Below, in pieces: positions 15,361-26,300 of a stretch of 64,000 nucleotides of DNA. The translations under genes were made by a program, and so were the position numbers. Every line of letters starts with the position of its first letter. The first letter of the stretch is position 1. The notes below the pieces were generated by a model. The model searched no databases. It saw nothing but the letters and a program-made list of their open reading frames with translations, and had not been told where the DNA came from. The stretch is from Acidiluteibacter sp963716125 (lineage in GTDB: Bacteria > Bacteroidota > Bacteroidia > Flavobacteriales_E > Vicingaceae). The stretch covers positions 2,728,001 through 2,792,000 of the forward strand of contig OY970294.1 in NCBI GenBank assembly GCA_963716125.1. Reading direction: 5' to 3'.

Positions 15361-18300
15361 GTGAAAAAATACGCTACATACTTTTTCTTTCTGTTTGGAC
15401 TAATGTTTTTTTCCAATATAACATTTGCTGCTAATCAATTATTTATAGAAAATAAAGGTCAATGGCCGCAGCAGGTTGTATTTAAAGCAGACCTTAATTC
15501 AGGTTCTCTATTTATTGAAAAAACTGGTTTTACTTATTTTTTCATGAAAGGACCAAAACACGCCCACGGTAACGAAGCGGAAAATACAGATCAACATTTG
15601 GATGAAGAGTTTAAATATGAATACAGTAGAGTAAAAACTACTTTTATAGGGGCATCTAAAAATATAGTATTTAATACTGAAAAACCATCTATAACTGATT
15701 ATAACTATTACTTAGGCAATGACCCTAGTCAATGGGCTTCTGCCGCTAAGGCTTACCAAACAATTACTTACAACCAAATTTATAAAGGTATAGATTTGAA
15801 AATGTATGAAAAAGAGGGCTCTTATAAATACGATTATATAATTGCTCCTTTAGCAGATGTAAATCAAATAAAAACGGAATATCAATATCATAAATCTTTA
15901 TCTATTTCTGATGGACATTTGGTCATAAAACATGCACTAGGTGATTTAATAGAGATGAAACCTTATGCTTATCAAATAATTGAAGGTGAAAAAAGAGAGG
16001 TTAAAGCTAATTATGCCATCGATAAAAATATTGTTTCATTTGAATTTCCAAACGGTTACAATAATAACTATGAATTGATTATAGATCCTGAATTAGTTTT
16101 TTCAACTTATTCAGGAAATACTTCCGATAATTTTGGAATGTCTTCAACTTATGACCAATATGGAAATGCCTACGCAGGCGGTATCGTTTATGGACAAGGT
16201 TATCCTATTGATTCTATATTTGTAGATAGCACCTTTAATGGAGGAGCAATCGATGTGGCTATTTCAAAGTATTCATCAGATGGGAGTCAATTGCTTTACT
16301 CTACTTTTATTGGTGGTTCGCAAATTGAATTTATTCACAGTATGATTGTCAACTCTAATGATGAACTCATTTTTTTTGGTACAACATCTTCCAATAATTT
16401 TCCTACTGTAAATGCAATTGATGCAACATTCAATGGAGGTTCATCTGTTAATGCCATTGGACAGCAGTTTACCAATGGTACCGATATTTATATTGCAACA
16501 ATTAATGCAACCGGAAATGCATTACTGAACTCTACCTACATTGGCGGAAGCAGCAATGATGGACTCAATTTAATTTCTAATACAAATGGTTTTGCTTACA
16601 CTAATGGTATTTTATATAACTATGGCGACCAAGCTAGGGGCGAAATTAATTTAGATCAAAATGATAATGTTTATTTGGTAAGCTCCACTTATTCTACAGA
16701 TTTTCCAACTGTTGGAAATGGAATAGATACTTACAGCGGTGATCAAGACGTAGTAGTGATGAAATTTACGCCTAATCTTTCTGCCATTACTTGGAGTTCT
16801 TATTTAGGCGGTTCTTCTAATGAAGCTGGTTATTCCATTAAAGTCAGTAAAAATAACTATGTATATGTAACAGGAGGAACTAAAAGTACCAACTTTCCTA
16901 CTTCTCCTACCGCATTATACCCCAATTATAGAGGAGGCGTTTCGGATGGTTTTATCACTAAGATAGATCCAAATGGTAGCAGCATAGTTGCATCTTCTTT
17001 TTTAGGCTCTAATGCATATGATCAAACTTATTTTGTTGAGATAGACCGTTTTGACGGAGTGTATGCTTTTGGGCAAAGTTTGGGAGGCAATTTTCCTGTC
17101 AATCAAGCAGCGTATAGTAATGCAGGTGCAGGTCAATTTATTATAAAATTAGATTCTAATCTGAGTACTAATATTTTTTCAACAACAGTAGGTAACAAAG
17201 CAGGAACCGGTCAATTAGATTTTGCACCAACTGCATTTTTGGTAGATCGCTGTCAGAATATTTATCTGACTGGTTGGGGAGGTCGTTTAGGTGGTTTAGG
17301 TGGAGCTTATACTCAAAATTTAAATGCACAAATGCCACTCACAGCTGATGCCATTAAAGATACTACGCATGGCTACAACTTTTATTTAATGGTTATAGCA
17401 CGAGATGCAGATTCTTTGGTTTATGGAACTTTTTTTGGAGGCACTTCCCCAAGTAGTGAGCATGTGGATGGAGGAACGAGTAGGTTCGATAAAAATGGAG
17501 TGATTTATCAATCAGTTTGTGCCGATTGTAGGATTGCTAACAGTTTCCAACTAAAAAATGCAATCTTTCCTACAAAACCTCGATTTAACTGCACGAATGC
17601 TATTTTTAAGCTGTCGCTTGAAGTTTTGCCAACAGCTAAAATTGAAGCAACGACTGATTCTGCATGTGCACCTACTACTATTGTTTATGAAAATAACAGC
17701 GTCAACAATAATTATTTCCTTTGGGATTTTGGAAATGGAGTTTTAGATTCTACTAATCAAAGTATTACTAAAATCTACAATTTACCCGGTTTATATACCG
17801 TTAAATTAATTGCTGGTGATACCATTTGTGGAACTGCAGATACCATTATTAAAAATATTTATGTTTTTAACAATAATCTTTATCTAGAACCATTAAAGGA
17901 CACGGTTTTATGTTCATTAGGCCCTATAAATTTTAAACCGATATATAGTGGAACAGTTTTAGATGTAATTTGGAGTGAAGACATTACTTTCAAAAATAGG
18001 CTTAATCCAATAGGTCTCGATTATTTAAGAATAACCCCAGGAGCACCCCAAAAATATTATTTAAAAATTCAAGGCCCTGGTTGTTATATTATAGATTCAT
18101 TAACTATTTCTCAAGTACCTTTTGGAATTAATTTTACTTTAAGTGATACAACAGGATGTACACCATTAAATGTTTCATTTACTAATACTTCTATCAACTT
18201 CGATTCTGTTTATTGGGATTTTGGTAACAACCAATTCTCCAATCAAATAAATACCACTTTCAATTACACAACTGCTGGCGTTTATCCAATTCAATTAAAG

Positions 18301-19386
18301 GTTTACAACGATCAGTGTCAAAGAGAACTAACGCTTAATGATACGATAAGAATTTTTCCAACGATAGAAATTCAACCCATTCCGGATACTATTTTATGTA
18401 ATCCCAATAAACTTTTTATAATTGCAAATGCTAATGGCACCGCCAATAAATTTGTTTGGTCGACAGATTTTAAATTGTTGGATACCCTAAGTAATAATGC
18501 CATCTTAGATCTTCCAAAAGTTGCTAAAACCACAACCTTCTACTTAAAAGCGAGCAATCAACTTTGTGATACAACAATTAGCTTTACAGTAACAGTTAAT
18601 AATTTATCAGCTGAATTAGAAGAAGAATACCATCAATGTGAGGGTGACACTTTAATAATAGAAGCTCAAAATATTATCAACACCAAACCTTATAACAGCA
18701 TTTGGACCGCAAGTTCTTTTGGTTTAATAGGAAATAGAACCAATCCTTCGGTAAAAGTTTCTGCTGGAAATACGATGCAACTTTATTTCAAAATGACCGA
18801 TGTTTCCAATTGCGTATTTATAGACACATTAGATTTAATTGTATCAAAGCCAACTTTTGCACAATTGTTTCCATTTACAATAAGTGACAGTGTGCCAATA
18901 GGAAAACGAATTCTACTAATTTCTGATCAGCAATCACCTTATTATAACTATTTGTGGCAACCTTCAGATTTGATGGAAACACCAAATGCCCCACAAACCT
19001 TTACAAGCATTCAATCAGACACTATTTATAGATTGAGCATTTTTGATGATTCCACCGGCTGTATTTATAGAGGAAGTTTGAGGGTAGATGTGTATGATGA
19101 TTTGTGCAGAGAACCCAACATTTTTGTTCCTTCTGCTTTTACACCCAATGGAGATTTAAATAATGACATTTTATATGTAAGAGGTGAATTAATTGAAAGT
19201 TCTACTTTTCAAATATTTAATCGTTGGGGAGAGTTAATTTTTGAATCGAATGATTTAGCTATTGGATGGGATGGAACTTATAAAGGTGAGAAAGTTTCAG
19301 CAGGTGTTTATGTTTATCAACTAAAGGCGAAGTGCTGGAGTGGAGAAGAATATTTGGCAAAAGGTGATGTAACTGTAATAAGATAA
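15361..19386 (+). CDS. Giant T9SS type-B cargo with SBBP repeats and PKD domains
   Basis: The product has 1341 residues. A signal peptide ends near residue 24, followed by QLFIENKGQWPQQVVFKADL, the opening of a domain common at the N-terminus of large Bacteroidota surface proteins. Residues about 250-640 hold beta-propeller (SBBP-like) repeats such as DQYGNAYAGGIV and LDQNDNVYLVSS. PKD domains lie near 755-835 (FLWDFGNGVLD) and 925-1000 (VYWDFGNNQFS). Residues from about 1254 form the type B sorting domain: FVPSAFTPNGDLNNDILYVR, FQIFNRWGELIFES and GVYVYQLKAKC. The start is GTG. A PorP/SprF gene follows after 4 bases, the usual partner of type B cargo. Probably a surface adhesin. Confidence 0.9.
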   Translation: MKKYATYFFFLFGLMFFSNITFAANQLFIENKGQWPQQVVFKADLNSGSLFIEKTGFTYFFMKGPKHAHGNEAENTDQHLDEEFKYEYSRVKTTFIGASKNIVFNTEKPSITDYNYYLGNDPSQWASAAKAYQTITYNQIYKGIDLKMYEKEGSYKYDYIIAPLADVNQIKTEYQYHKSLSISDGHLVIKHALGDLIEMKPYAYQIIEGEKREVKANYAIDKNIVSFEFPNGYNNNYELIIDPELVFSTYSGNTSDNFGMSSTYDQYGNAYAGGIVYGQGYPIDSIFVDSTFNGGAIDVAISKYSSDGSQLLYSTFIGGSQIEFIHSMIVNSNDELIFFGTTSSNNFPTVNAIDATFNGGSSVNAIGQQFTNGTDIYIATINATGNALLNSTYIGGSSNDGLNLISNTNGFAYTNGILYNYGDQARGEINLDQNDNVYLVSSTYSTDFPTVGNGIDTYSGDQDVVVMKFTPNLSAITWSSYLGGSSNEAGYSIKVSKNNYVYVTGGTKSTNFPTSPTALYPNYRGGVSDGFITKIDPNGSSIVASSFLGSNAYDQTYFVEIDRFDGVYAFGQSLGGNFPVNQAAYSNAGAGQFIIKLDSNLSTNIFSTTVGNKAGTGQLDFAPTAFLVDRCQNIYLTGWGGRLGGLGGAYTQNLNAQMPLTADAIKDTTHGYNFYLMVIARDADSLVYGTFFGGTSPSSEHVDGGTSRFDKNGVIYQSVCADCRIANSFQLKNAIFPTKPRFNCTNAIFKLSLEVLPTAKIEATTDSACAPTTIVYENNSVNNNYFLWDFGNGVLDSTNQSITKIYNLPGLYTVKLIAGDTICGTADTIIKNIYVFNNNLYLEPLKDTVLCSLGPINFKPIYSGTVLDVIWSEDITFKNRLNPIGLDYLRITPGAPQKYYLKIQGPGCYIIDSLTISQVPFGINFTLSDTTGCTPLNVSFTNTSINFDSVYWDFGNNQFSNQINTTFNYTTAGVYPIQLKVYNDQCQRELTLNDTIRIFPTIEIQPIPDTILCNPNKLFIIANANGTANKFVWSTDFKLLDTLSNNAILDLPKVAKTTTFYLKASNQLCDTTISFTVTVNNLSAELEEEYHQCEGDTLIIEAQNIINTKPYNSIWTASSFGLIGNRTNPSVKVSAGNTMQLYFKMTDVSNCVFIDTLDLIVSKPTFAQLFPFTISDSVPIGKRILLISDQQSPYYNYLWQPSDLMETPNAPQTFTSIQSDTIYRLSIFDDSTGCIYRGSLRVDVYDDLCREPNIFVPSAFTPNGDLNNDILYVRGELIESSTFQIFNRWGELIFESNDLAIGWDGTYKGEKVSAGVYVYQLKAKCWSGEEYLAKGDVTVIR

Positions 19387-19390
19387 TAAA

Positions 19391-20401
19391 GTGAAAAGGT
19401 ATTTTTACATATTCATTGCTTTTTTTATACTTTCTTCGAGTGTTGTGGGGCAAGATTTACATTTTTCTCAATACAATCAATCTCCTTTAAACTTAAACCC
19501 ATCATTGACAGGAAATTTTAATTCCAATGTTAGATTGATTGGAAATTATAGAAACCAATGGAATGCTGTTGGCGAGCCCTACTCTACTTTCTCATTTTCC
19601 GCAGAAGCTAGAAATCTTTTTGGCCCAAAAAAATTGAGTTACGGAGTGGTTGCTTACACAGATAATGCAGGTGTTGGTGATTTGAGAAAAAGCAATTATG
19701 GAATTACAGTCAACTACAGTCAAACCTTAAATTATGATTCTAGTCTTTCTTTGAGCATAGGGACTATGTTAGCCTATCAACAATACACCATAAATTATGA
19801 TCAATTTTCGTTTGATAAACAATACAATGGCTATAGATTTGATAATAGTTTAGCAAATGGAGAGTCCTTTTCTAAAGATAGTTACGGTTACTTTAATCCT
19901 GCTATAGGAACTCACTTAAACTATATTATCAATAAAAATAACGCGATAAAATTTGGTGTTGCCTTTCACAACCTGCTTAAACCACAAAATTCATTTTTTA
20001 ATGAATCAAGTGAAATTTTAAAACAAAGAACTACTTATCATATTTCATCCAACTTTTTTATCAACCAAATGAGTGATATACAGCCCTCCATAATGTTTAT
20101 GCAACAAGGCAATTTTAAAGAATTGGTATTTGGCAGTAATTACAGAATATATTTAGAGCGAACTAAATACAGTAAAAAAGCTTTAGTGGCAGGATTGTAT
20201 TATAGAAATAAAGATGCAGCATTTTTTAATTTGGGCTATGAAACATCTAAAACAATAGTAGGTTTTAGTTACGACATTAACACCTCTGAATTAAATACTG
20301 CTTCTAATAATAAAGGTGGATTTGAAATTTCAATCATTTACCTAATTTCCAATTACAAACCACTTTATAAAAGAGGAAGTCGATGTCCAAACTTTATGTA
20401 G
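19391..20401 (+). CDS. PorP/SprF-family T9SS outer-membrane protein
   Basis: This 336-residue protein has a signal peptide ending at about residue 20 (SSSVVGQ) and the family-typical opening DLHFSQYNQSPLNLNPSLTG, with RLIGNYRNQWNAVGEPYSTF next. The rest looks like an outer-membrane beta-barrel. PorP/SprF proteins anchor or help export type B T9SS cargo; SprF is required for SprB secretion in Flavobacterium johnsoniae. Here it sits 4 bases after a type B cargo gene and overlaps the next gene by 19 nt, so the three should act as one unit. The start is GTG. Confidence 0.93.
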   Translation: MKRYFYIFIAFFILSSSVVGQDLHFSQYNQSPLNLNPSLTGNFNSNVRLIGNYRNQWNAVGEPYSTFSFSAEARNLFGPKKLSYGVVAYTDNAGVGDLRKSNYGITVNYSQTLNYDSSLSLSIGTMLAYQQYTINYDQFSFDKQYNGYRFDNSLANGESFSKDSYGYFNPAIGTHLNYIINKNNAIKFGVAFHNLLKPQNSFFNESSEILKQRTTYHISSNFFINQMSDIQPSIMFMQQGNFKELVFGSNYRIYLERTKYSKKALVAGLYYRNKDAAFFNLGYETSKTIVGFSYDINTSELNTASNNKGGFEISIIYLISNYKPLYKRGSRCPNFM

Positions 20402-22602
20402 CATTTAAATATTGCCTACTTATTTTATGCTTTTTGGTTAATACATTTAATGGTATTGCTCAAACTAAAAAGCAACTATTAGATGCTGCAAATAAATCAT
20501 ATGAAAATCAAGATTATTACAGCGCCATTAATTTATTTAGTGACTATTTAAAAGCTTTTCCTGAAGATGTAACTTCTGAATATAAATTGGCAAATGCGTA
20601 TGTTTCACTCAATGATTACAGCAATGCTATTCCACACTTAAAAAACATTTATGATACGGATAGAGATAAAAAGTATGCTGATGCTTCTTTCTTATTAGCC
20701 AATGCTTATAAACAAACTTCTAATTATAGATATGCAAAAAGGTATTTTAGAAGAGCTTTGATTCCTCATAGAAGAAACAAAGATGGTTATTGGTATCAAA
20801 AGATTAATCAAGAAATAAATTCAGTCGATTTTGCTGCAGCCTATGCTGATAGTTCCAAATCTATCGAGGTAAAAAACTTAGGAGAAAAAATTAACTCCAA
20901 CAATGCTGATTTTGGTATCACTTTTATTGATTCTATTACCGCTATTTTCTCGACAACTGATACCATGCAAATAAAAAAAGAAGTGATGGCTAACACCAAG
21001 CTGTATTGGGGAAATTACAGCGATAACAGTTGGGTAAAAAGAAATCCGGTAGAATTCAATCAGAAATTTGAATTTAAAAATATGGTCAACCCTTTTTATG
21101 ATATAAAACATCAGATTTTATATTTTAGTGTATGCGATACCAATCATGTATGTAAAATATATCAAGCCAAAAAAATCGGAAATTCATTTGAAAATACCCA
21201 AGAATTAAATGAAAATATAAATTTAAAAAACACGAATAATACGCAAGCAACATTAACTTATATAGATAACGACACCTATTTACTTTTTAGCTCCAATAGA
21301 GAAGGTGGTTTTGGAGCCATGGATATTTGGTACAGTAAATGGGAAAACCAACAGTTTCAACCTGCAATAAATATGGGTGAGACCATCAATACATTAGACA
21401 ATGAACTAACGCCATTTTATAGCAACTCTACACTCTACTTTTCTTCTAATTGGCACAGTGGGTTTGGAGGTTATGACATTTTTAAAAGCAAAGGAGAATT
21501 AGAAAAACTATCAGTGCCTAAAAATTTACTATTGCCAATTAATTCAGAAGCAAATGATTTTTACTATGTATTAGATCAACAAAACGCCTATTTAAGCAGC
21601 AATAGAACAGGATCTTTAACCTTTAAAAACAACAACTGCTGCAATGATATTTTCACCTACCCTCTTGATATCAAATTTGAAAATAAGAGGGAATTAGAAA
21701 ACTTTGAAGACATCAACCAAATTTTACCACTTAGTTTGTATTTTGATAATGATTTACCGAAAAAAGGAATAAATGATACCTTAACTACTGCTAATTATCA
21801 CATTTTAAATATAGATTATCTAAAACAAAAAGAGGTATATGCCTCCCAAAAATGGAGAGGTTTATCGGATGATGAATTATTAGATAGAGAAGATTTTATT
21901 TTAGATTTTTTTGAATTTACATTAGTTAAAAACAATGCTCAATTAGATAAAATTGCCAAATTTCTTGCCCAAAAATTAAATTCTAATGAAAAAATTACTG
22001 TGGTGGTAAAAGGATATGCCAGTTCGTTATCCAGTAGTGATTACAATACTAAACTGAGCAAAAGAAGAATACATAGTCTCATTAATTATTTTATGAATTA
22101 TAATCAAGGGCAATTAGAAAATGCCATTCAAAACCAACAAATTAAATTTATTGCAATGCCTTATGGTGAATTGGCTAATAAAGAAAATTTAGAGCTTTCA
22201 AAAAAAGAAGAAATTTATGGTGAACAAGCAATTCAAGAAAGAAAAATAGAAATTGTTGCCCTTATTGGAAATGATAAGACTCTTGAAGGCGAAGATGTAC
22301 TCTCTGCAGAATTAAAAATCAATTACAAGAAAATAAATCTCGGAACCGTTAAAAATAAGACAATCCATTACATTTTGGAAGTAGAAAATACAGGAACCGA
22401 TACGCTTGATATAATTAAGGTGAACGGAGAATTATTAAAAGCTGTCAAGTATGAACACTATATTGCAGAAAAATCTAAAGGAATGATACAATTAATTTTG
22501 GAAATTCCTGAAGATATAAAAACCATTGAAACTGAAGTTTATATCATTACCAATACCCTTCCAAACATAAATAAAGTAAAATTTGTTGCCAAAAGAGAAT
22601 AA
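20383..22602 (+). CDS. TPR / PD40 / OmpA-domain protein, T9SS-associated (PorE-like)
   Basis: The 739-residue protein has a signal peptide (to about residue 27) and a TPR region at about 30-140 (YYSAINLFSDYLKAFPEDVT). A beta-propeller with PD40/WD40-like repeats follows (LFSSNREGGFGAMDIWYSKW, YFSSNWHSGFGGYDIFKSKG). An OmpA-like peptidoglycan-binding region lies around 535-620 (VVVKGYASSLSSSDYNTKLS), and a beta-rich tail ends the protein. The domain order matches PorE of the Porphyromonas T9SS and the OmpA-type proteins found beside PorP/SprF genes. It probably ties the cargo and barrel to the cell wall. It starts inside the PorP/SprF gene (19-nt overlap). Confidence 0.87.
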   Translation: MSKLYVAFKYCLLILCFLVNTFNGIAQTKKQLLDAANKSYENQDYYSAINLFSDYLKAFPEDVTSEYKLANAYVSLNDYSNAIPHLKNIYDTDRDKKYADASFLLANAYKQTSNYRYAKRYFRRALIPHRRNKDGYWYQKINQEINSVDFAAAYADSSKSIEVKNLGEKINSNNADFGITFIDSITAIFSTTDTMQIKKEVMANTKLYWGNYSDNSWVKRNPVEFNQKFEFKNMVNPFYDIKHQILYFSVCDTNHVCKIYQAKKIGNSFENTQELNENINLKNTNNTQATLTYIDNDTYLLFSSNREGGFGAMDIWYSKWENQQFQPAINMGETINTLDNELTPFYSNSTLYFSSNWHSGFGGYDIFKSKGELEKLSVPKNLLLPINSEANDFYYVLDQQNAYLSSNRTGSLTFKNNNCCNDIFTYPLDIKFENKRELENFEDINQILPLSLYFDNDLPKKGINDTLTTANYHILNIDYLKQKEVYASQKWRGLSDDELLDREDFILDFFEFTLVKNNAQLDKIAKFLAQKLNSNEKITVVVKGYASSLSSSDYNTKLSKRRIHSLINYFMNYNQGQLENAIQNQQIKFIAMPYGELANKENLELSKKEEIYGEQAIQERKIEIVALIGNDKTLEGEDVLSAELKINYKKINLGTVKNKTIHYILEVENTGTDTLDIIKVNGELLKAVKYEHYIAEKSKGMIQLILEIPEDIKTIETEVYIITNTLPNINKVKFVAKRE

Positions 22603-22605
22603 TTT

Positions 22606-23115
22606 TTAATACTCAAAGCCCAAACTATGCTGCTCTAAAATTTGCTCTTCTGCTTTATCCATCATTCTTACATAATTACTTACATAAATAAACTTAGACT
22701 TTTTCTCATTTAATTCTACTAAAATCATCGGGAAATCTAATTTGGAATCATCTATCCAAAGACGGTAAGGAATTAATTTACAGAAAAATTCAAAATCATC
22801 CACAGGAAAATCTAACTTTTTATTGGTGACTGCATTCACTAATACTCTTTTAGTAATATAGCCATCTTTAATAATCTCAAAAGTATAAACCTTACCGATA
22901 GTAAGGTTCATTTCAAATTTTCCACTAAGATCTGTAATGTAAGTATGTATAATCTTATTGCCTTCATATAATTGTACAATTACATTATCTAGCTGATCGT
23001 TGGCAATTATAACTTCTCCATTAAATTTAACTTTCTTATCATTTCCTGAATAAGAACTAAATGAAATCAATAAAAGACTAAATAAAATAAAGAAGGGGAT
23101 TTTAAGAGTTTTCAT
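22606..23115 (-). CDS. Exported protein with carboxypeptidase-regulatory-like domain
   Basis: The 169-residue product starts with a signal peptide (cleavage near residue 23, SSYSG). Residues about 30-100 read like a CarboxypepD_reg-like beta-sandwich: FNGEVIIANDQLDNVIVQLY, TDLSGKFEMNLTIGKVYTFE and IIKDGYITKRVLV. Such modules often stand at the N-terminus of TonB-dependent receptors; here the domain is alone, followed by about 70 residues I do not recognise. It converges on the OmpA-family gene with a 3-base gap. Function unknown; probably periplasmic. Confidence 0.7.
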   Translation of the reverse strand: MKTLKIPFFILFSLLLISFSSYSGNDKKVKFNGEVIIANDQLDNVIVQLYEGNKIIHTYITDLSGKFEMNLTIGKVYTFEIIKDGYITKRVLVNAVTNKKLDFPVDDFEFFCKLIPYRLWIDDSKLDFPMILVELNEKKSKFIYVSNYVRMMDKAEEQILEQHSLGFEY

Positions 23116-23287
23116 ATTGTTGGATTAAAATTAATATTAAAGGAAATTTCATATAAAAAATAACACTCTTTATAAGTAAATACTGTAAGTATATACGCCA
23201 GAAATGTTAAAAAAGTTTCATATCAATATTTTAAAATAGATTTTAACAATAAGTTGTTAACAATTCCTTTATTTTCTATCGCTTTTT

Positions 23288-23318
23288 TTGGAAATATCAA
23301 TTCAATATTATAGCTTTG
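23288..23318 (+). promoter_or_regulatory. Promoter of the 1596-residue cargo gene (TTG-N20-TAGCTTTG)
   Basis: TTG at 23288-23290 and TAGCTTTG at 23311-23318 with 20 bases between them fully match the Bacteroidota consensus. Transcription should start near 23325, giving a leader of about 64 nt. The leader holds a hairpin (AACACCT, loop, AGGTGTT at about 23328-23348). Confidence 0.72.
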
Positions 23319-23388
23319 AAAATTAGAACACCTTTTATATAGGTGTTTATTAGATAAACGCAACACTTTATTAATTAAAAATTTATTT

Positions 23389-26300
23389 ATGAAAAGATTA
23401 TTACAATCGGCATTTTTAGTACTTTTTGGCTTAGGAGTTAATTCTACTTCTTCGGCTCAATGTACTTATAGTTCGCCGTATTCAGAAAATTTCACAACTT
23501 TTGCGCCCACTTGTTGGACAGAAGCAAAAGGAAGTTTAACTGCTTCTACTACAACGACAGGAACAACTTCTGATTGGGTGGCAGATGGTTTTCTAAATGT
23601 CGGAACTGCAGGTTCTGCAAGAATGAATATTTGGTCAACAACTAAAAAAGAATGGTTAATTTCTCCTAAGATTGACTTAGGAACAGTAGCCACTTCTTAT
23701 CAGTTAGAATTTGATGCAGGTTTAACTGATTTTATAGGAAGTGGTGCAGACTTAATGGGTCCTGATGATACATTAGCTGTTGTAATTTCATTAGATAGTG
23801 GAGACACTTGGTCAACTGCAAATATTTTAAAATTATATACAGCAGGAAATCAACCATCAAATATTGGTGAAAATATAGTTATAGATTTATCTGCTTATAC
23901 AGGTAAAGTAAAAATAGGATTTTATGCTGCTTCAACAGTAACTAATGCTGACTATAATGTGTATATAGATAATTTCTCAATTGACACTTTAGCAACCTGT
24001 CCAAAACCTAGTGCATTAGCGACATCTAATATTACAATTAACTCAATCGACTTTAATTGGACAGAAAATGGTACAGCAACTTCATGGCAAGTTGAATATG
24101 GTGTTAATGGATTTACTTTAGGTTCTGGAACAAAAACATTGGCAAGTACTACGAGTCTATACTCTGCGAGTAGTTTAAGTTCAGCAACAGAGTATAGTTT
24201 TTATGTTAGAGCTATTTGCGGTGCTGGTGATACAAGTAAATGGAGTGGTCCGATAAGTGCTTTTACTTTATGTGCTGCCTACAACGCACCATTTTATACT
24301 AATTTTGAAAATGATATTGATGGAGCTGCACCGTTATGTTGGAATACTTTTAGTACTATTTCTAATGGATTTGCAAGAGTTGATAATTTAACAGGTACAG
24401 GCTCTCCTTTTGCAGGCACATTTGCATTATATATGTATAGCGGATCTGGTTTTACTGCTGGCTCTGATACTTTGATAGCAATTAGCCCTGAGTTTGCTGA
24501 CATGAATATAGGTAATAAAAGAGTTAGATTTCAAATGAACTCATCTGATTTGACTTCAGGTTTAGTTGTTGGAACTATGTCTTCAACATCGCCTACGGCA
24601 ACATTTACACCTTTAGATACTTTTACAGTTACTACAACAAACACTTATAATGAGTTAACAGTAGATTTAACTACAGCAAATGGTTATAATGGAACAGATA
24701 AGTATGTAGTTTTTGCTCATACTTTAGGTAGTACTTTTGATTATATTAGAATAGACAATTTTAATTATGAAGTAATTCCTACTTGTATTAAACCTTCTTC
24801 ATTAACAATCAATACTATTACTGCAACATCGGTTGATTTTGGATGGACTGAAGCTGGTTCAGCTACTTCATGGCAAGTTCAATCTGACACTACTGGATTT
24901 AGTATTGGTACAGGGACAAAAATCGTTACAGGATCAAATCCTTATACAGTAACTGGATTAAATCCAGCTACTCAATATGAGTTTTATGTCAGAGCAATTT
25001 GTACTGTTGGTGATACCAGCTATTGGCAAGGACCTATTTCTGCGCTTACTGCTTGTGTAGCAATAAATGCTCCATATTATACTGGTTTTGAAAATGATGC
25101 TGAATTAAGTACACCACTTTGCTGGAACGCTTATAGCTCTAAGTCAAACGCTTATGTGAGAGTTGATAATTTTACAGGTACAGGATCACCTTTTTTAGGC
25201 ACAAATGCATTATACATGTATAGCGGTTCAGCTACAGCTGCACTTTCTGATACATTAATTGCAATCAGTCCTGAGTTTGGTGATATGACAGCAGGTGATA
25301 AAAGAGTAAGGTTTCAAATGAATTCATCTGATTTAACATCAGGATTAATCGTTGGAACAGTTTCACTTGCTACACCAACAGCAACTTTCAACCCATTAGA
25401 TACTTTTATGGTATCTGCTACAAATACTTACAGTGAACTTACTGTAGATTTGACTACTGCTAATGGCTATAATGGAACTGATAAATATGTTGTTTTTGCT
25501 CATACTTTAGGTAGTACTTTTGATTATGTAAGAATTGACGAATTCAGATACGAAGCTATTCCTAATTGTATTAAACCAACAGGCTTATCGAAAGCTGCTA
25601 CTACTTCTACATCTTTTGATTTATTTTGGACTGAAGTAGGTACAGCAACTTCATGGCAAATACAGTATGATACTACTGCCTTTGCTATTGGTACAGGAAC
25701 CAAAAGCGTAGTTTCTTCAGATAGTGTTACTATTTCAGGTTTGACAGCAAATACAAGTTATGATGCTTATGTAAGATCTATTTGTGCAGTAGGAGATACT
25801 AGTGGATGGGAAGGACCAATTTCTATTTACACAGGATATTGTTTAGTTTCTACAACTAGTACTTTTGATTATTTATCTTCTGTAACAACAACAGGAGCAG
25901 TAACAAATGCAACATATTCTGCAACTGCACAACCAGCAGGTTCTTATGCAGATGAATCTGCACAACTAATTACTTCTTTTGCTTCAGGAACTTTCGATAT
26001 TAATACAACCTATGTTGGCGGAACTAATGGTGTTAATGTTTGGGTAGATTGGAACAACGATTTTGATTTTGACGATACGTTAGAATTGATTGGGTCAGTA
26101 AACTCTTCTTCACTTACCAAAACATTTAATATTGCTGTTCCAGCAACTGCTGTTGCAGGTAATTATAGAATGAGAGTTAGAGCACAGTGGGGAAGTACTG
26201 CAAATCCTCCCTCTTGTGGAAGTGTAAATTATGGCTCAACAGTTGATTTCACTTTGGTGTTGAGTTCAGCTCCTTCTTGTTTAGGAGTGACAACTTTAGC

